Assembly: GCA_013397455.1 (NCBI GenBank)
Contig: VYZB01000013.1
Location: forward strand, 4,785,923-4,849,922
DNA: 64,000 bases
Direction of reading: 5' to 3'
From: Crotophaga sulcirostris
Taxonomy: Eukaryota > Chordata > Aves > Cuculiformes > Crotophagidae
In this document: positions 26,201-38,377 of the stretch, piece by piece
How the letters are laid out: the number at the start of each line of letters is the position of its first letter
Numbering within the stretch: the stretch's first letter is position 1
Made by a program: the position numbers and the translations under genes
The notes under the pieces: model-generated
The model's database searches: none
What the model saw: the letters and a program-made list of their open reading frames with translations, nothing else
Told to the model about the DNA's origin: nothing

Positions 26201-29200
26201 ACAGATCTATTGGAAGAGACAAAAGTTTCATGAATGTGAGATGATTTTCTTTTTTCCTCATTTCAGTTTCTAATTTCTCATTCTCATTTTCTAACTCCCA
26301 TTTTTCATGGGAGTTAGTTCCATGGGCTGGCTTTTATCTATGCTTTTCCTAAAAACTTCTAAGAGTTAATTCATATTTTCAGCATTGGAAAGTCTTGAAA
26401 AAGGTAAAATATTTTAGTCAGTATTTCTGAGACTCTGGTACTGCTGACACTCTCTTCAGATCAGGCATTCATAGAAACAAGTCTTGTATCTTTTTCCCGA
26501 AGTAATATATACTGCGTTCTTAAAATATAATACCCAGGGCATGTATGTTTGCTGATTTAATAGCTGTAGCATCCAATTCATGGGTTAAAAGGAATGGAAG
26601 TCTGTTACAGAGAAAACAGTAGTAAAGAATAAACGAGAAACTACATTTTATGAAGGATCACTTTTATAAAACGTAATTTTCTTCTTGTTTTTGCATTCCT
26701 AGTCTTTGAAATTTGGTGCTTATGAATAACCTTGGGATCATTGTCTGAGAGTGGAGAGTTAATCCAAAACTATTCAGGCATTAAATAGCTCCCAACTATG
26801 TTAATATTTCTACACCTGCAATATTGCAACACTGGAGACTTAATATACTACAGAAGATCTGTAAAAGTTCCCAAAAATATAGGTATACCAAAGAAGGTAC
26901 AAAAATGAAATGCTGCATAGTAGCAAGTCAGTTTACTAGTGTGTATGAAAACTTTAAGACTTCAGAACATGCAAAGGAATTCTAAGTGAAACCTGATGTG
27001 CTCAGATTTTTCTGACAGAAAAGAGTTTGTGAAGCTTTTACAAACTGAAGTGGTAAATCGGTGTATGTTCTGTGTAAATTTTATCGTACTATATTTCTAT
27101 GTGGTGGTTTATTGAGAATAAAAAATAAAATACTTCAAGCAAAACCAAAGCAGTCCATACCACAGAGTCTGATTTATTCTTGATGAACCTCTTTAGCTGG
27201 ACCAGTAGTCATCACAATAAGCCATAACAAGTCAGGAAAGGGGAACTTCGGTTTCTGTTCTTTTTAGTGTCAGAGTATTTGGATGAGAAGAAAGAGACCA
27301 ATAGTTAATTACTTCATTTGTTTACGATTTTTACATGTCAGTGCTAGCCATGCCTTTTGCATGTGAACAACCAAAGGAAAGAAAATGGGTTTTGAGACCA
27401 CACCTGTGAGAGGCAGTGTTTGACTGCATTTGGACATGTGCTAACCCAGCACAGGCTCCACTGTTGAAGATCCAACTGCTTGCCAGTAAGATGCAGCCCA
27501 TCTAGCTCAGCCTTTCATCGCTTCATAAGTGCTTTTGAGCCTTAGGAGCATTAAAGTAGGTCTCATACTGATAACAAAGGTTAAGGCAATCATCACTTTT
27601 CCTTTTTTCAGATAAGGACTTGAAAACTGCCTTTGCAGTTTCCCTCTTCTGTGCCGCACAGAAAGATTTCTGCAGTCTGAGATTTTTCTTGGTTTAAACA
27701 GTATTTATCAAATGGAAATACATGTATACAGTAGGTAAGTAAACATTTGCTACACTTTGAAGAGCTTGCTTCCCTTTTGTTTTGATGCTAGTATTCCTAA
27801 ACAGTAATACTTTTAAAACATACATAGGAACAGAAACATGATAAAGGAGCTTAATCATTTCAACTCCCATTCAACAGTAAAACAAATGAATTCTTAATCA
27901 TACTGCTTTACACTTACTCATACACCCTACAGAGAAAAGGATGGAAAAGCCTGCATGTGGACAGTGCAATATTATTCCTAATTACTTTTTACATATACTG
28001 AGGTTGCAAAATAACTTTTGGAATAGCTTTTGAAAAACTAGGGAAATTTGAGTAAATCTCCAAAGAAGAGTGAACTCGATCCCCACTGACTTCGTTATAT
28101 TTAACTTAAACTTTGCAAGCCACCCGTGTTTGACAACAGCTTTTTTTTTGGCTGTGGTATGTATGACTGTTCCAGAGCTTTTCCCACACCTTGTGACAAC
28201 AAGCTATGCTTTTCTTCTCTCACTTTCCCTCCAACACATTGTTCTTTTCTTTCTTCCCCTTCTAATCCATAGGCTATTTTTAGAACTTCATCATGAGAAC
28301 CAAGCACCAAGTTCCAGTTAATATATAAGGTGTAAACCAAGTAAATATCAAGGATAAATAATTTCACCTGTTTTTAAATTAAATATGATGGAACAGGTAC
28401 TCAGATCCCATTTTTTCAACTGACTAAGCTCCAACAGAAATGAACTACAGTATTTTAAATTATTGCCTTAAGTATGACAGTGGTAAGTGTTAATTACTAT
28501 CCCATCATTCACCTCCAATAGTGGTTGAATGCTACGTTAAAGTTTGCAGTGTCTACTGCTTTTTGAACACTTCATCTCTAATCCATCTTGTTCCAAACCT
28601 TAGTCTTCCTTGCAAGCTTTGTAAAATCCTATCCTCTACAATTAGGTACAAAATCAAGAATAATCTGAAGGAAGATGGATTGGATATTAGATTTGGTCCT
28701 AACTGATAAAAAGTCAGTCTAATTTATTTAAGAAGGCAGAATCCTTCCCAGCATGCCAATTTTAGTACAGTATTCTTTAATATCCTTAAGATCCAGATGA
28801 AAGTAGAAAAGGGATCCAGGGAGCCCTAACTAGCACTCCTCTTAAGAAGGAGTAGGGATTAGTATTCCTTTTGCAGAATTTATTTATGCATTGTGTTAAG
28901 GTGAAAAATGTAAAGGACTATCTAATTTTCTCTGTACGCTTCAGAAGTCAGCCAATAGACACATCTATTCAATACCACTTTTTAAGCTCCTCAGTCAGTA
29001 TTAATTTAGTAAAAGGAATAATTGGGTTAGCATTTACTTGAGTTAAGGCTATAGGTGGGATATCTGACTGAATGCCACTGACTTGCTCAAGACTTTACAG
29101 TTTTCTCCACTTATATCAAACTACATAGCTTATCATAACTCTACTCTTATGTTACTCTAATTACGAAGTACGATAAAATCAGAGACTGAACCTGAATAAA

Positions 29201-30015
29201 AAAAACAATACGGTGAACAAAGATTTCTTCTGTAAATTCAGCCACACTCACAAAAAAACCCAGATGAAGCTTTAAATTTTGTTTTGAAATTATCATTCAG
29301 AAAATTAATTTAAAATACATCAGTGAATTACCTCCTTTCCCATTATAATCTCAAATTCCATGTGGAAGAGGTAGCTCAGTGGTATTGCTATACACTTAAT
29401 GGTTCTTAAATGTAGGTAAAGTTTATGTCAAAACCAATAAAACACTGTGCCTTTTTTTATCTTGTACACTCATGCATCTCAAATTTATAAATTGCTCTCT
29501 TAATTTATTTGCCAAGATTTTTTTGGTAACAATAGAGTGAGCCAGACAAGAAGTAAACTTTAGGGATCCATTTTCAATATGAAAGCCTAATATAAATAAT
29601 GCTCACTGCTCTAGGTATATATTGCCAGCTTTGCGAAACAGAGATTGGAACAAAACCACAAAGTAATTCAGAATCTCACAATGTACATTTGAGACGTACC
29701 TTTCTAATTTGTATCATTTCTATTCTAAGGTCTTATTTGATGATTTCTGTTCCTTGTTTTTCTCTGTCAATAGTTCACAGTGATTTAAGTCTTTAAGTGA
29801 AACAAATCTTGAACCCAGCATTGTAGATTGCCTGAAAAAAGAAGACAAATATTATTTAGATTGTGAAAAAGTTATTTATTTCTTCCTAACCTGATATCAC
29901 CAAACTGATAAACAACAGAAACCTATGAAAATTCTGTTTGTTTATTTGTTTTTAAATTAGATGGTGATCAAACAGGAACAAGTTACCTGGATGGTGCCTC
30001 TACAGGACAGTTCTA
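23279..30015. other. AT-rich unassigned interval
   Basis: About 6.7 kb with no recognised gene or interspersed repeat. It contains a short (CT)n run at 24634-24646 and a perfect 11-bp-arm hairpin at 26291-26317. Open frames are 91 codons or shorter and lack recognisable domains. Confidence 0.5.
26291..26317. repeat. Perfect short inverted repeat (hairpin)
   Basis: Arms 'ctaactcccat' and 'atgggagttag' are exact reverse complements of 11 bp around a 5-nt pyrimidine loop. It is followed by no T-run that would suggest a terminator-like role. No mobile element is recognised around it. Confidence 0.75.
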
Positions 30016-30017
30016 TA

Positions 30018-30152
30018 CAGTCAACTCTCCGTGGCCAACTGTCCATGGGACGACTCTACCTAGGATCCTCTAACCCTGACTCTAACCTTAACCTTAACCC
30101 TCCCTGCACAGAGTTGTCCCATGGAGAGTTGTCTACTGTGGAGGATTGACTG
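30018..30152. mobile_element. Tigger/pogo-like MITE, 135 bp
   Basis: A near-palindromic non-autonomous DNA transposon. The left end starts 'cagtcaactctccgtgg'. The reverse complement of the right end starts 'cagtcaatcctccac'. Both arms run on to a shared 'ccatgggac(g/a)actct', giving terminal inverted repeats of about 40 bp with few differences. A TA dinucleotide flanks each end (30016-30017 and 30153-30154), as expected for the Tc1/mariner/pogo superfamily, and the CAG start favours the pogo/Tigger branch. The core between the arms holds degenerate 'ctaacc/ccttaa' units. There is no transposase, so movement needed one in trans. I do not recognise the family name. Confidence 0.8.
30070..30103. 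repeat. Telomere-like degenerate hexamer core
   Basis: Within the MITE core, 'ctctaaccctgactctaacc' runs into 'ttaaccttaaccctccc', an imperfect array related to the vertebrate telomeric C-strand unit. It may be coincidence or an old internal repeat of the MITE family. Confidence 0.5.
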
Positions 30153-30154
30153 TA

Positions 30155-31778
30155 GAGAGTTGTTTGCAGAGGGCTCTCCCTTTCTAAGGTGTAAAATATG
30201 ATGATATCTGATTCTCAGAGTGTAACCACATCTATATCAATGTACAGTCTTTTCCACTGGGAATGCAATGTTGAAGTTGACTAGCTTTTTTTAGCCCTCC
30301 CACAGAGACCTCCATTCACTACTGACAATATTTTTATGTTTTATCAAGCACGGAGGTCCAAATTTTCATACTAAGCTGGCTGTTGTTTTACTTGTTGCCA
30401 GCTTCTCATTTCTCTGGCTCACCCCAGGGCACCAGGAATTATATCTTACCCTGCTCTATATATTGCTAACCAATCCAACTGCCATCCCTGGCGCCACGTC
30501 ATCTCACAGTACTTTTTTTACTTTAGCTTATGAAAAGTAAGGTATAGAACTAAATTGATGCCTTCAGTCACAGTAAACTTAGCTATATTCCTTTCTCATC
30601 CAAATCATACAAAACTCTTAAACAGTTTCTCGTTTTGTCATACCCCTCAAATACTTTCATACAACACCTCCTTTCTTACTCCTGTTCTCTCACAGTTTTA
30701 AACCTTGTTAGTTGGAACTAAGGAAGGAAGAACCATACAGCTGGAGTACTTCCTGCTGTGAATCTTTAAGAGCAACAAGAAAGATGAAAATGTCTGCCCT
30801 GATGAACATGCAGTCTTTCCCTTGGGTAAGAAGACTGGTGGTTATTTGGCTTCCCGTGCAAGATTTTAATGCCAAACACTGTGGGAAGGTTGGCATTAAA
30901 CAAACAGACACTGAGATGGGATCATAAAGAGAGGTGGGAACAATGTAGAATACCCTAGATTTAGGCTGATGAAAGTAATAAGAACATGTTCAGCTTCAGG
31001 CCATCAAGTGTTTCCCAGAGACATGAAATCAGACTCGTTTAACTTAAACTTAATTTCTTCTAGAGTGTCTTGATGAATTATATGAATTTAAGGCATTAAT
31101 CAATCTGTAGTTGATATTATGAGATAAATTTTATTTGTATTACATTTTCTTCATTTTAAAGTACATCAATACCAAAGTAAAACTACAATAATTACAATAA
31201 TGTTGCTATTTGGAAATAGTTTGAAATGGTTTTATTTGCAAAGGGATTAAAATCTAAGTGGGAAACCCCAAATCTAAATTCTGTGTTATAGGAGTCCTAA
31301 AAGCATCAGTTGTTGTTACCAGATATCATGCACTTACTGTCACTAATGAAGGTTAGACACAAAAGGGAAGTGGGATTTGAAAGTGACATTTATGGATGCA
31401 CACATAACCATAAGTAGAAAATAAAACAACTAGCATTCTTGACAAGTTTTAAAATATGCCCTATAAATCCAGAAAAGAATGGAATATCATTATTAATAGC
31501 TCAGCAAAGATTTCCCTTCATTGTGCAGATGTGGTCCAAAAGTAAACCTAGAATTATATTGCTGAAAGAATAAGCTGAAAACTGATATACGAATATTTTG
31601 TTTAAAACTACAGAGATGCCTCATTCCAAATCTTTTATACCAATAACACTATAACCTTGTCTCAGAAGCAAATTGATTAGAGAAAATGTAGAGTTCTGGA
31701 AAAACAAACATCTTGTGTATAAAAATAGACTGAAAGGCCTTTAACAATTTACCTTAAAATTGAGATAATTAATAGGAA
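30155..31778. other. AT-rich unassigned sequence
   Basis: No recognised gene or interspersed repeat. The opposed open frames at about 30708-30927 are shadows of one another without domains. Confidence 0.5.
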
Positions 31779-31892
31779 TAATCATAGATAATATAATAGA
31801 ATAATAATAGAACCATTAAGGTTGGAAAATACCACTAAGATTAGCATGTTCAACTGTCAACCCAACACTCCTATGCCTACTAAAACATGTTT
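31779..31892 (-). mobile_element. Short CR1 LINE 3' terminus
   Basis: About 110 bp of CR1 3' end in reverse orientation. A degraded tail ('aatcatagataatataatag') is followed by 'aaccattaaggttggaaaat', 'caactgtcaacccaacactc' and 'atgcctactaaaacatgt'. It is strongly 5'-truncated, one of the shortest clear copies here. Confidence 0.8.
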
Positions 31893-33267
31893 CTTTCCTT
31901 GCTGCAGAATAATCTCTTCATTTATATGGAAGTAGCAGGAAAAAACAGATATGTGTATATTTGTCATATAAATGACACTACGCAAAAAGATCAATACAGG
32001 CAAAAGTGTGTTGTTGATTTGATTTTTTTGCTGTTTTTTGTTTGTTGTTTCCTCCCTCTGTCCCTCCAAGTTGCAATATCCCCAATCTAGTCTTTAATAA
32101 TGAGAAAACTACCTTCTGTTTTGTTAGAAAATGTAACTGTAGGTAAAATTAACCAGACATATACAGCATGATACCACTAGTTTTGTAATGAAGTTCTAGC
32201 AAATAGCACATAAAAACTGCAAATAATAGGAAGATGAAATAAAGTATGCAGTTTATTTCAGTGTAAACTCTAAGTGCAAACTCTAAGTCAGAATTATTTA
32301 ATTAAATATTTTAGCATTTGGTTCCTTTGCTGAACATAACATCTGCTTATATAAATACAAAAATTCCTAATATTTAAAAAGTCTTACGGAATATTTTTTT
32401 TCTCTTTTCGTCTTCTCTCCTCCCCTCTCCCCCAGCAGTTAAGAAAAAAAAAAATAATTAAGAAAACTGTTCGTAAAATAATAAAATTGATAAACTGAGT
32501 ATCCTACAAAAAATGGTAAGAAAAAATATATTGTGGGGTTTTTACCACTTGTCAGAACTGCATCAAGAATTCCAATGATTAGAAAAATAATTATAGTGGA
32601 GAAGACCTTAAACTAAGGTAAAGTTTGACAATTCTAGCACAGACAGGAGTATGTAAGGCTCACAAACTTAGTATATTCTTAATTAAGAAATGTATTATAC
32701 TTATCTGCATGAGAAAAATAAAGAAAAAAGGATAGAATTGGTTACAATTCCTATTAGCTAAGTATCTATGATCATACTTTTTTCTTGGGTGTACAATTTA
32801 TGATTTTACTATATCAGACTATCTAAGTAAGTTTTTCAGCTTTTTTTTTTTAAGCTTTTCAAGCTTTTTCACTCTTTTCAGCCAACTCTAATATTTTCTT
32901 TTGAAATCCACCTTTATTCTTTGAATAACATTTCTTATTTCTACTCCAGTAACTTCTTGAAAGCCATATGCTATGACTCATGGAGAAAGCTGGATAAACA
33001 CAGAGTAGAAACAGGGTGGTCATTTTATATAGCTTCTAAGCTTCATAAACAATGAGTGATATAAAAGTAATCCAATGATTCTGTCTTCACTGGGAATAGC
33101 TTCCTTCATCTTCTAAATGCAGTCTATGCAATAGACTCACTTAACCAGCAAGCAGTTCAGATTTTCTTGAAATGTAGAACAATCTGTTTAAAATGAATTT
33201 TGGTTCAATCAAATGACTTCAGAAATTTATCTGGAGCAGGCAATGATGTGCGTGTTTGTTTAATTTG
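31893..33267. other. AT-rich unassigned sequence
   Basis: No recognised gene or repeat. A short near-duplication 'aaactctaagt' occurs twice near 32265-32288. There is a C/T-rich patch and an A-run near 32400-32460. Confidence 0.5.
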
Positions 33268-33769
33268 TAGATGACACCGAAGTGGGGGAACAGTCAATAT
33301 GCTGGAGGGCAGGGCTACTATCCAGAGGATGGAGGAGTGGGCCTGCATGACCTCATGAAATTCAACACAGAAATTCAACACAGAAAAATTCTCAGTCCTG
33401 TCTCAGGGAAAGAAATGCTCCTGTAACAGCACAGACTGGGGATGGATAGGTTAGAGAGCAGATCTGTGGGAAAGGCTCTGGGGTGGTGGTGGGCAGTCAG
33501 TTGAATGTACATCCATGGCGTGCCCTGGCAGCAAAGGTGCCCAGCATCTCCTGGGCTATACGAACAGAGGCCCAGTTCATAAATCCAAGGAAGGGATTAT
33601 ATCTCCCTACGTGGCCACTCATCAGCCCACATGTTGGTACTGCATCCAGTTTTGGTTCCCCAACAGAGGAAAGACATGAACAAACTGGAGCTACCTCAAC
33701 AAGGGGCCCCCAAGGCATCTGGGCTTCAACACTTGTCCTTCCAACCGGATTATCTTCTAGTTCTATAAA
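33268..33769 (+). mobile_element. CR1 LINE fragment with internal deletion
   Basis: Starts at the end of the reverse transcriptase region ('tagatgacaccgaagtgggg', encoding an Asp-Asp-Thr) and runs through the CR1 landmarks 'ggagggcagggctactatcc', 'gcctgcatgacctcatgaaa', 'gtgccctggcagcaaaggtg', 'agcatctcctgggctatacg' and 'ccagttttggttccccaaca'. After about 33700 it jumps to a CR1-terminal-like 'gtccttccaaccggattatc', so several hundred bases seem to be missing. A 13-bp tandem duplication ('aaattcaacacag') lies at 33358-33383. The plus-strand 102-codon open frame inside is not the CR1 reading frame product. Confidence 0.85.
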
Positions 33770-35419
33770 GAGAAATAAGGAAAAACATTAGAAGTGCAAG
33801 GAGAGCTTTGAAGTATAAATTGGTTAAAGAGAGTAACATCATATAATTTTTCTGGTCTTGTAGTCTTCCCTAGGCATCAGCTATAAAACAGTAACTGTCA
33901 TAGCTCTTATGTTAGGATATTACTGTTGAAAGCAGTAAACATACATAAGCTGAGCCACTTTATAAAGCCATATCATAATGCAAATGAAAACTATAGAAGA
34001 AAAATAAAATAAAACTATATTTAGGAAATAAATGTTTCATTAAAATTAGTAACATACACCCTCTGTTTATCCCTTGTTTGGTTTGTTTGTGGTTTTTTTC
34101 TATTTGACTGTAAGAAGATAATCTGTTGTGTGTTTAAATCTGTTTCAGTAGGTTTTTACCTCATTGCTCTACCATTTCTGTGAATTATGGTAAATACTAA
34201 TTTAGTTTGTACTCAAGGTCAGATTTTCATCTGTAGCACAACCTAAATACATAATAATCCACTTTTCCTGTTCTCTTCTGTTTATCATCTGGGAAAACAA
34301 ATGAAAAAACACAAATACTATGCCAGATCAGCCTACCAAACCTTAATTTGCTGATATGCCCTTTTAAACCTTCCTTTCTGCTTTCTCCTACTAATGGATC
34401 TCAAATGTTTGTTCATTGCTCCAGCTCTGAAACTTTATTTAGCAGACTTTAAACTTCAGTGTAAGATTCATAATTGTCACTTCTGGATAAGGAAGTATTA
34501 AATCTTACGTATATAGTCCTTGAGAGCTTCTATATAATATCCATTGTTTAACTCTTTTAATCTGAAAAGAACCATCTTGAGGTTTCTCCACACAAGATTC
34601 TTTTTCACAGTCAGACCTTCCATAACTTCTCCACCTACCAGAAACAACACTAAAATAAAATTCATTTTGCTAATTTTAAAGTATCATGAAAAAAAACAAA
34701 CCCAAACACAACAACAAAATAGAAGTAACTATTCTATCTCAAAATAACTGGACAATGGAATTAGGAATGGTGATGTCTGATTTTTTTTGAGGTTTATATC
34801 TGAATAATTTAAAGGAATTAATTAATTGATCAAAATATTCTGCTAATTATTTCAAGAAAAAAAACTGATAACCTAGTAAGTTCAGTGGCTAAGCTTTTGA
34901 TGATGAATTTCAAGTTCAGATTCGGCACTGATTCAGTTACCATAAAGTAGACTTCAATATTTAGAGAGTTGAATTGCCCTCTAGAGAGACTACTCTGACA
35001 AAGATGAAATGTATTTTCTTTATCAAAATCACCTGATGCTGTTTGAGATGCTTTTGGACGTTTCAGACATTTTAAGACATCTCAACACTAAATGTATGTA
35101 TTTAGGAAAATACTTCCCATCTTTGGTCTCAGCTAAGGGTAATGGGAGAAACTAACCCACACATTGATACATTATTCAATGATATAAAGATAAACAGAAT
35201 ATGGACTGAAATAACCTATGATTTTATCAGAAGTAAAAGACAAATCTGACTTCAGTAAGAGAGAAGATGTACCCTTGGAATATAGATGACCTGATCTATC
35301 TGGCCTTCAGGTAAAAGATGAAAGTATTTTGTTCTGAGAGACATTTTCTTGGGTTCTGAGGAGATTCAAAAGAGATTTTTTTTTTACGGCCAATTTTTTC
35401 TACTACTTTCATCACTGAC
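33770..35419. other. AT-rich unassigned sequence
   Basis: No recognised gene or interspersed repeat. A-rich low complexity lies near 34688-34725. Confidence 0.5.
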
Positions 35420-36200
35420 AGTCCTACTTTCAACTGGGATAGAGTTTATGTTCTCCCTAGTAGCTAATATAGTATTGTCCTTTGGTTTTAGTATGAATAC
35501 AATATTGATAACATACCGATGTTCGTAGCTGTTGCTAAGAAGAGCTTATGCTAAGTCAAGGACTTTTCAGTTTCCACGCTCTACTGGCAAGCAGGTACAC
35601 CAGAAGCTGGGAGGGAACATAGCCAGAACAGCTGACTTGAACGGACCAAGGGGATTTTCACGCTTAGTATATAACTGGGAGGGAAGCTGACCAGGAGGCA
35701 ATCACTGCTTGAGGACAGGCTGGGCATCAATCATTGGGTAGTGAGCAATTGTATTGTACATCATCTGTTTTCTATATTCTATTACGTACATTGCCCGTGA
35801 CAATGGGTGCAAACTGGAACATCGGAAATGCCAACTCAACATGAGGGAAAATCTTATTTACTGTAAGGGTCACAGAACACTGGAAGAGGCTGCCCAGGGA
35901 GGCTGTGGATTCTCCTTCTCTGGAGATATTCGAAACCTGCCTGGACATGCTCCTGTGCAACCTGCTCTTGGTGAACCTACTTTAGCAATGGGGTTTGACT
36001 AGATGATCTCCAAAGATCCCTTCCAACAGATCTACCACTCTGTGATGATGATCACCTTTTTGCTGTTCTAGTAAACTGTCTTTATCTCAGCCTATGAGTT
36101 TCACTTTTTTTAATTCTCCTTCTCATCCCTGTAGAGGGGATGACACTTTTTATCCCGGTAGCTAGGCATTTCTTTAGCATGCTAGCCTGGATTAATTAGT
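35420..36200 (+). mobile_element. ERVL-type solo LTR, interrupted by a CR1
   Basis: Endogenous-retrovirus long terminal repeat without internal viral genes. Left part: 'tttcaactgggatagagttt', 'attgataacataccgatgtt', 'gtcaaggacttttcag', 'agaagctgggagggaacata', 'tcattgggtagtgagcaatt' and 'gtacatcatctgttttctat'. Right part after the inserted CR1: 'ttctagtaaactgtctttat' and 'ctcagcctatgagtttcact', ending near a degraded 'gctagcctggattaa'. Both halves are colinear with an avian ERVL-type LTR that I know from other copies, related to those at 40.4 and 44.0 kb. The limits are approximate and a target duplication is not visible. Confidence 0.82.
35790..36052 (+). mobile_element. CR1 LINE 3' end nested in the LTR
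   Basis: About 260 bp of CR1 3' region: 'gtgacaatgggtgcaaactg', 'ctgtaagggtcacagaacac', 'gaggctgcccagggaggctg', 'tctctggagatattcg' and 'tttgactagatgatctccaa', with terminus 'tctgtgatgatgatc'. It separates two halves of the surrounding LTR, so it inserted after that LTR. The open frames over it are incidental. Confidence 0.9.
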
Positions 36201-38377
36201 ATCTGATAGGGCTAGAAAGATATAGCTAATTCTTCCCTGTAAAGAAAAGAAAGATCTTGAAAGATCTCAATTTATTTAGCCTAGCAGACATGAACTGAAA
36301 AAGGACGATTGCCATATTTGACCATATATTTAACAACAAAACAAAACAGTGATTTAAGCAAACAGGTATTATTGATATAAGAATAAATGCAATAAGCTTT
36401 TCAGGAAAACATTTAATTTGGAAATTGAAAAGATGTCTGACCAACAGTATAAAATTCTAAACAGCCCCCTGAAGGTGTCATGTAGGTGGTACAGAAGAAG
36501 AAAGGCAAAGCATCCTATGGAGGTTTAGGATAAAGTCTCATGAGTTTTGAAAACAGAAATATAGAATTCAATTAGCTGGTGACTGCAGCTGGTAATCTAG
36601 AAAGTCTCTTCTATTTTTTAAAATTCCTTAGTGGTTTAGTAATTACATCTGACCAATTTAGATAAAGGGTGTGTGTATGTGTAGTTTTTTTTTCCTAATT
36701 TATTCTTAACGAAGTATTCCAAATTTGGATTACTGTTTACATAAACTCAATTTGTTTTTACTTACTGGAAACAGAAAAAAAATCTGCAGAATCTCTGGAG
36801 TCAGGTAACTATGTAACTTTATTAAATAAACGCAATTGTTCAAAGCAATTGTGTTTTTAAAAAGTATTATTTTTTTCTTGTAAGGCAATTTCACATAATG
36901 TCATTCCAGAGAAATTATTTTTTATCACAGACTGTTACAATGATATATAACTTTTCAAGCAGAAAATCAGGTGCACATTAAAAAAGTGTTTGCCAATTAA
37001 AAAAAATGGACTGAATCCTCTATAAGACGGTACTAAAGCTGAGGGGATTCTATATGTCTAATTAAAATACTCTTTCTTTTACTCTGGCACTATAAGTCTT
37101 AAATTACCTTGTTAAGCCTAATTGTCAGTATACTGATGGAGGTAAAAAGCAGTTGTACAGATAAAGCAAAGTCCTTAACATTCAGCTTCACAATAATCAT
37201 CTCTTCTCAATGTAGTTTACCTTAGATTATCTTCTTTCAGTCTAAGTGAAGACCTAACTACTTCCAGAGAAAACTATTGATTTTCTGGGGGAATAAGTCC
37301 ATCTTTAAGAAATAACTATATCATTTGTCTGAAAGATGACACACCATTAAGGCTAAGACACCAAGGTCTTTGAAGGGCCAGCAGCAAGTTTAGCTTTCCA
37401 AGTCAGAATTCATTCTCAGTTTCCACCTATTTATTCAGAAAGTCCCAAAGTGGCAAAGTCCACATTTCTGCTAAGAATAAGACATGCTATTGATTAAATA
37501 CCCTAATGTGCAAGCTTCGTAGAGAAAAATATTATTATTGTTGTTGTTGCTGCTACGACTACTATTACTACTATTACTACTACAGCTGTGTTAAATTATT
37601 AACTTCTCTCTGGCTTTAACATATGTTGGGAAAATCTTATTCCCTAATTATTTTACCAATTAGTTTTATAGTCTGAAATTTTATGAAATTTTTAACAATA
37701 TGAAATTGTATAAACTTTATTTTAATCTATATATACAATTTGCATTGTAGAGTATACAGTCATATTTAAGTAAGAATAAATAAAGACCCCAACTCGTTAC
37801 AAGGAGAAGGACAATTCCTATCCTAAAGATATAGACCTTTATTTCTCAGAATCTTAAAGCTGTTCATGGAGATTGTAGGGTGTCTTTGGACTATCAATAT
37901 AATGCTAGCATACTAACTTCTCAAACATTTCTCTGAAATCCTCCCATTATCTGACATACTAGATAAGTAAGTGCACCAAGACTGACTTCAGGAATGTCTA
38001 GATTTAGAAATAAGCAGGTGAATGATGATACCATAGAATTATAATAGCTATAGTTGCTTTCAAAACACTAATATGAGTATGTTATGTAGTGGTTGGACAA
38101 ATCATATTGTAACTGACATTTGAAAGGTATAAAACTGCATATAAAACTCTGTATAAAACTGCATTTTGTGTGCCGCAGTTTGAATGGGAATCCTCGTGTA
38201 CATGAATAACAAATTGCTCTTGTAATTTTATGTTTTCCCTGCTCAGTCTGTAGGGGTCAGTTGTGAATTTTTGTGAAAGATAACTCTTGTTGCTTTGAAG
38301 TAGTGTTCTTCAGGCAGTTTATGAATTTTGTGTTTGTTGGTGAGGGACCAAAACTAAGACTTATGTTCGCATGAGTG
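36201..38377. other. AT-rich unassigned sequence
   Basis: No recognised gene or interspersed repeat. It contains a trinucleotide repeat (37529-37583), a short GT-rich run near 36669-36683, and three copies of 'tataaaact' between 38128 and 38165. Confidence 0.5.
37529..37583. repeat. Compound trinucleotide microsatellite
   Basis: (ATT)n passes into (GTT)n, a short (GCT)n, and then (ACT/ATT)n units, about 55 bp in all. It is interrupted, so probably moderately stable. Confidence 0.85.

Noticed and set aside
37529..37583. Trinucleotide array as a CRISPR-like or tandem coding repeat
   Set aside because: No spacer structure and no open frame in context. It is a plain compound microsatellite.
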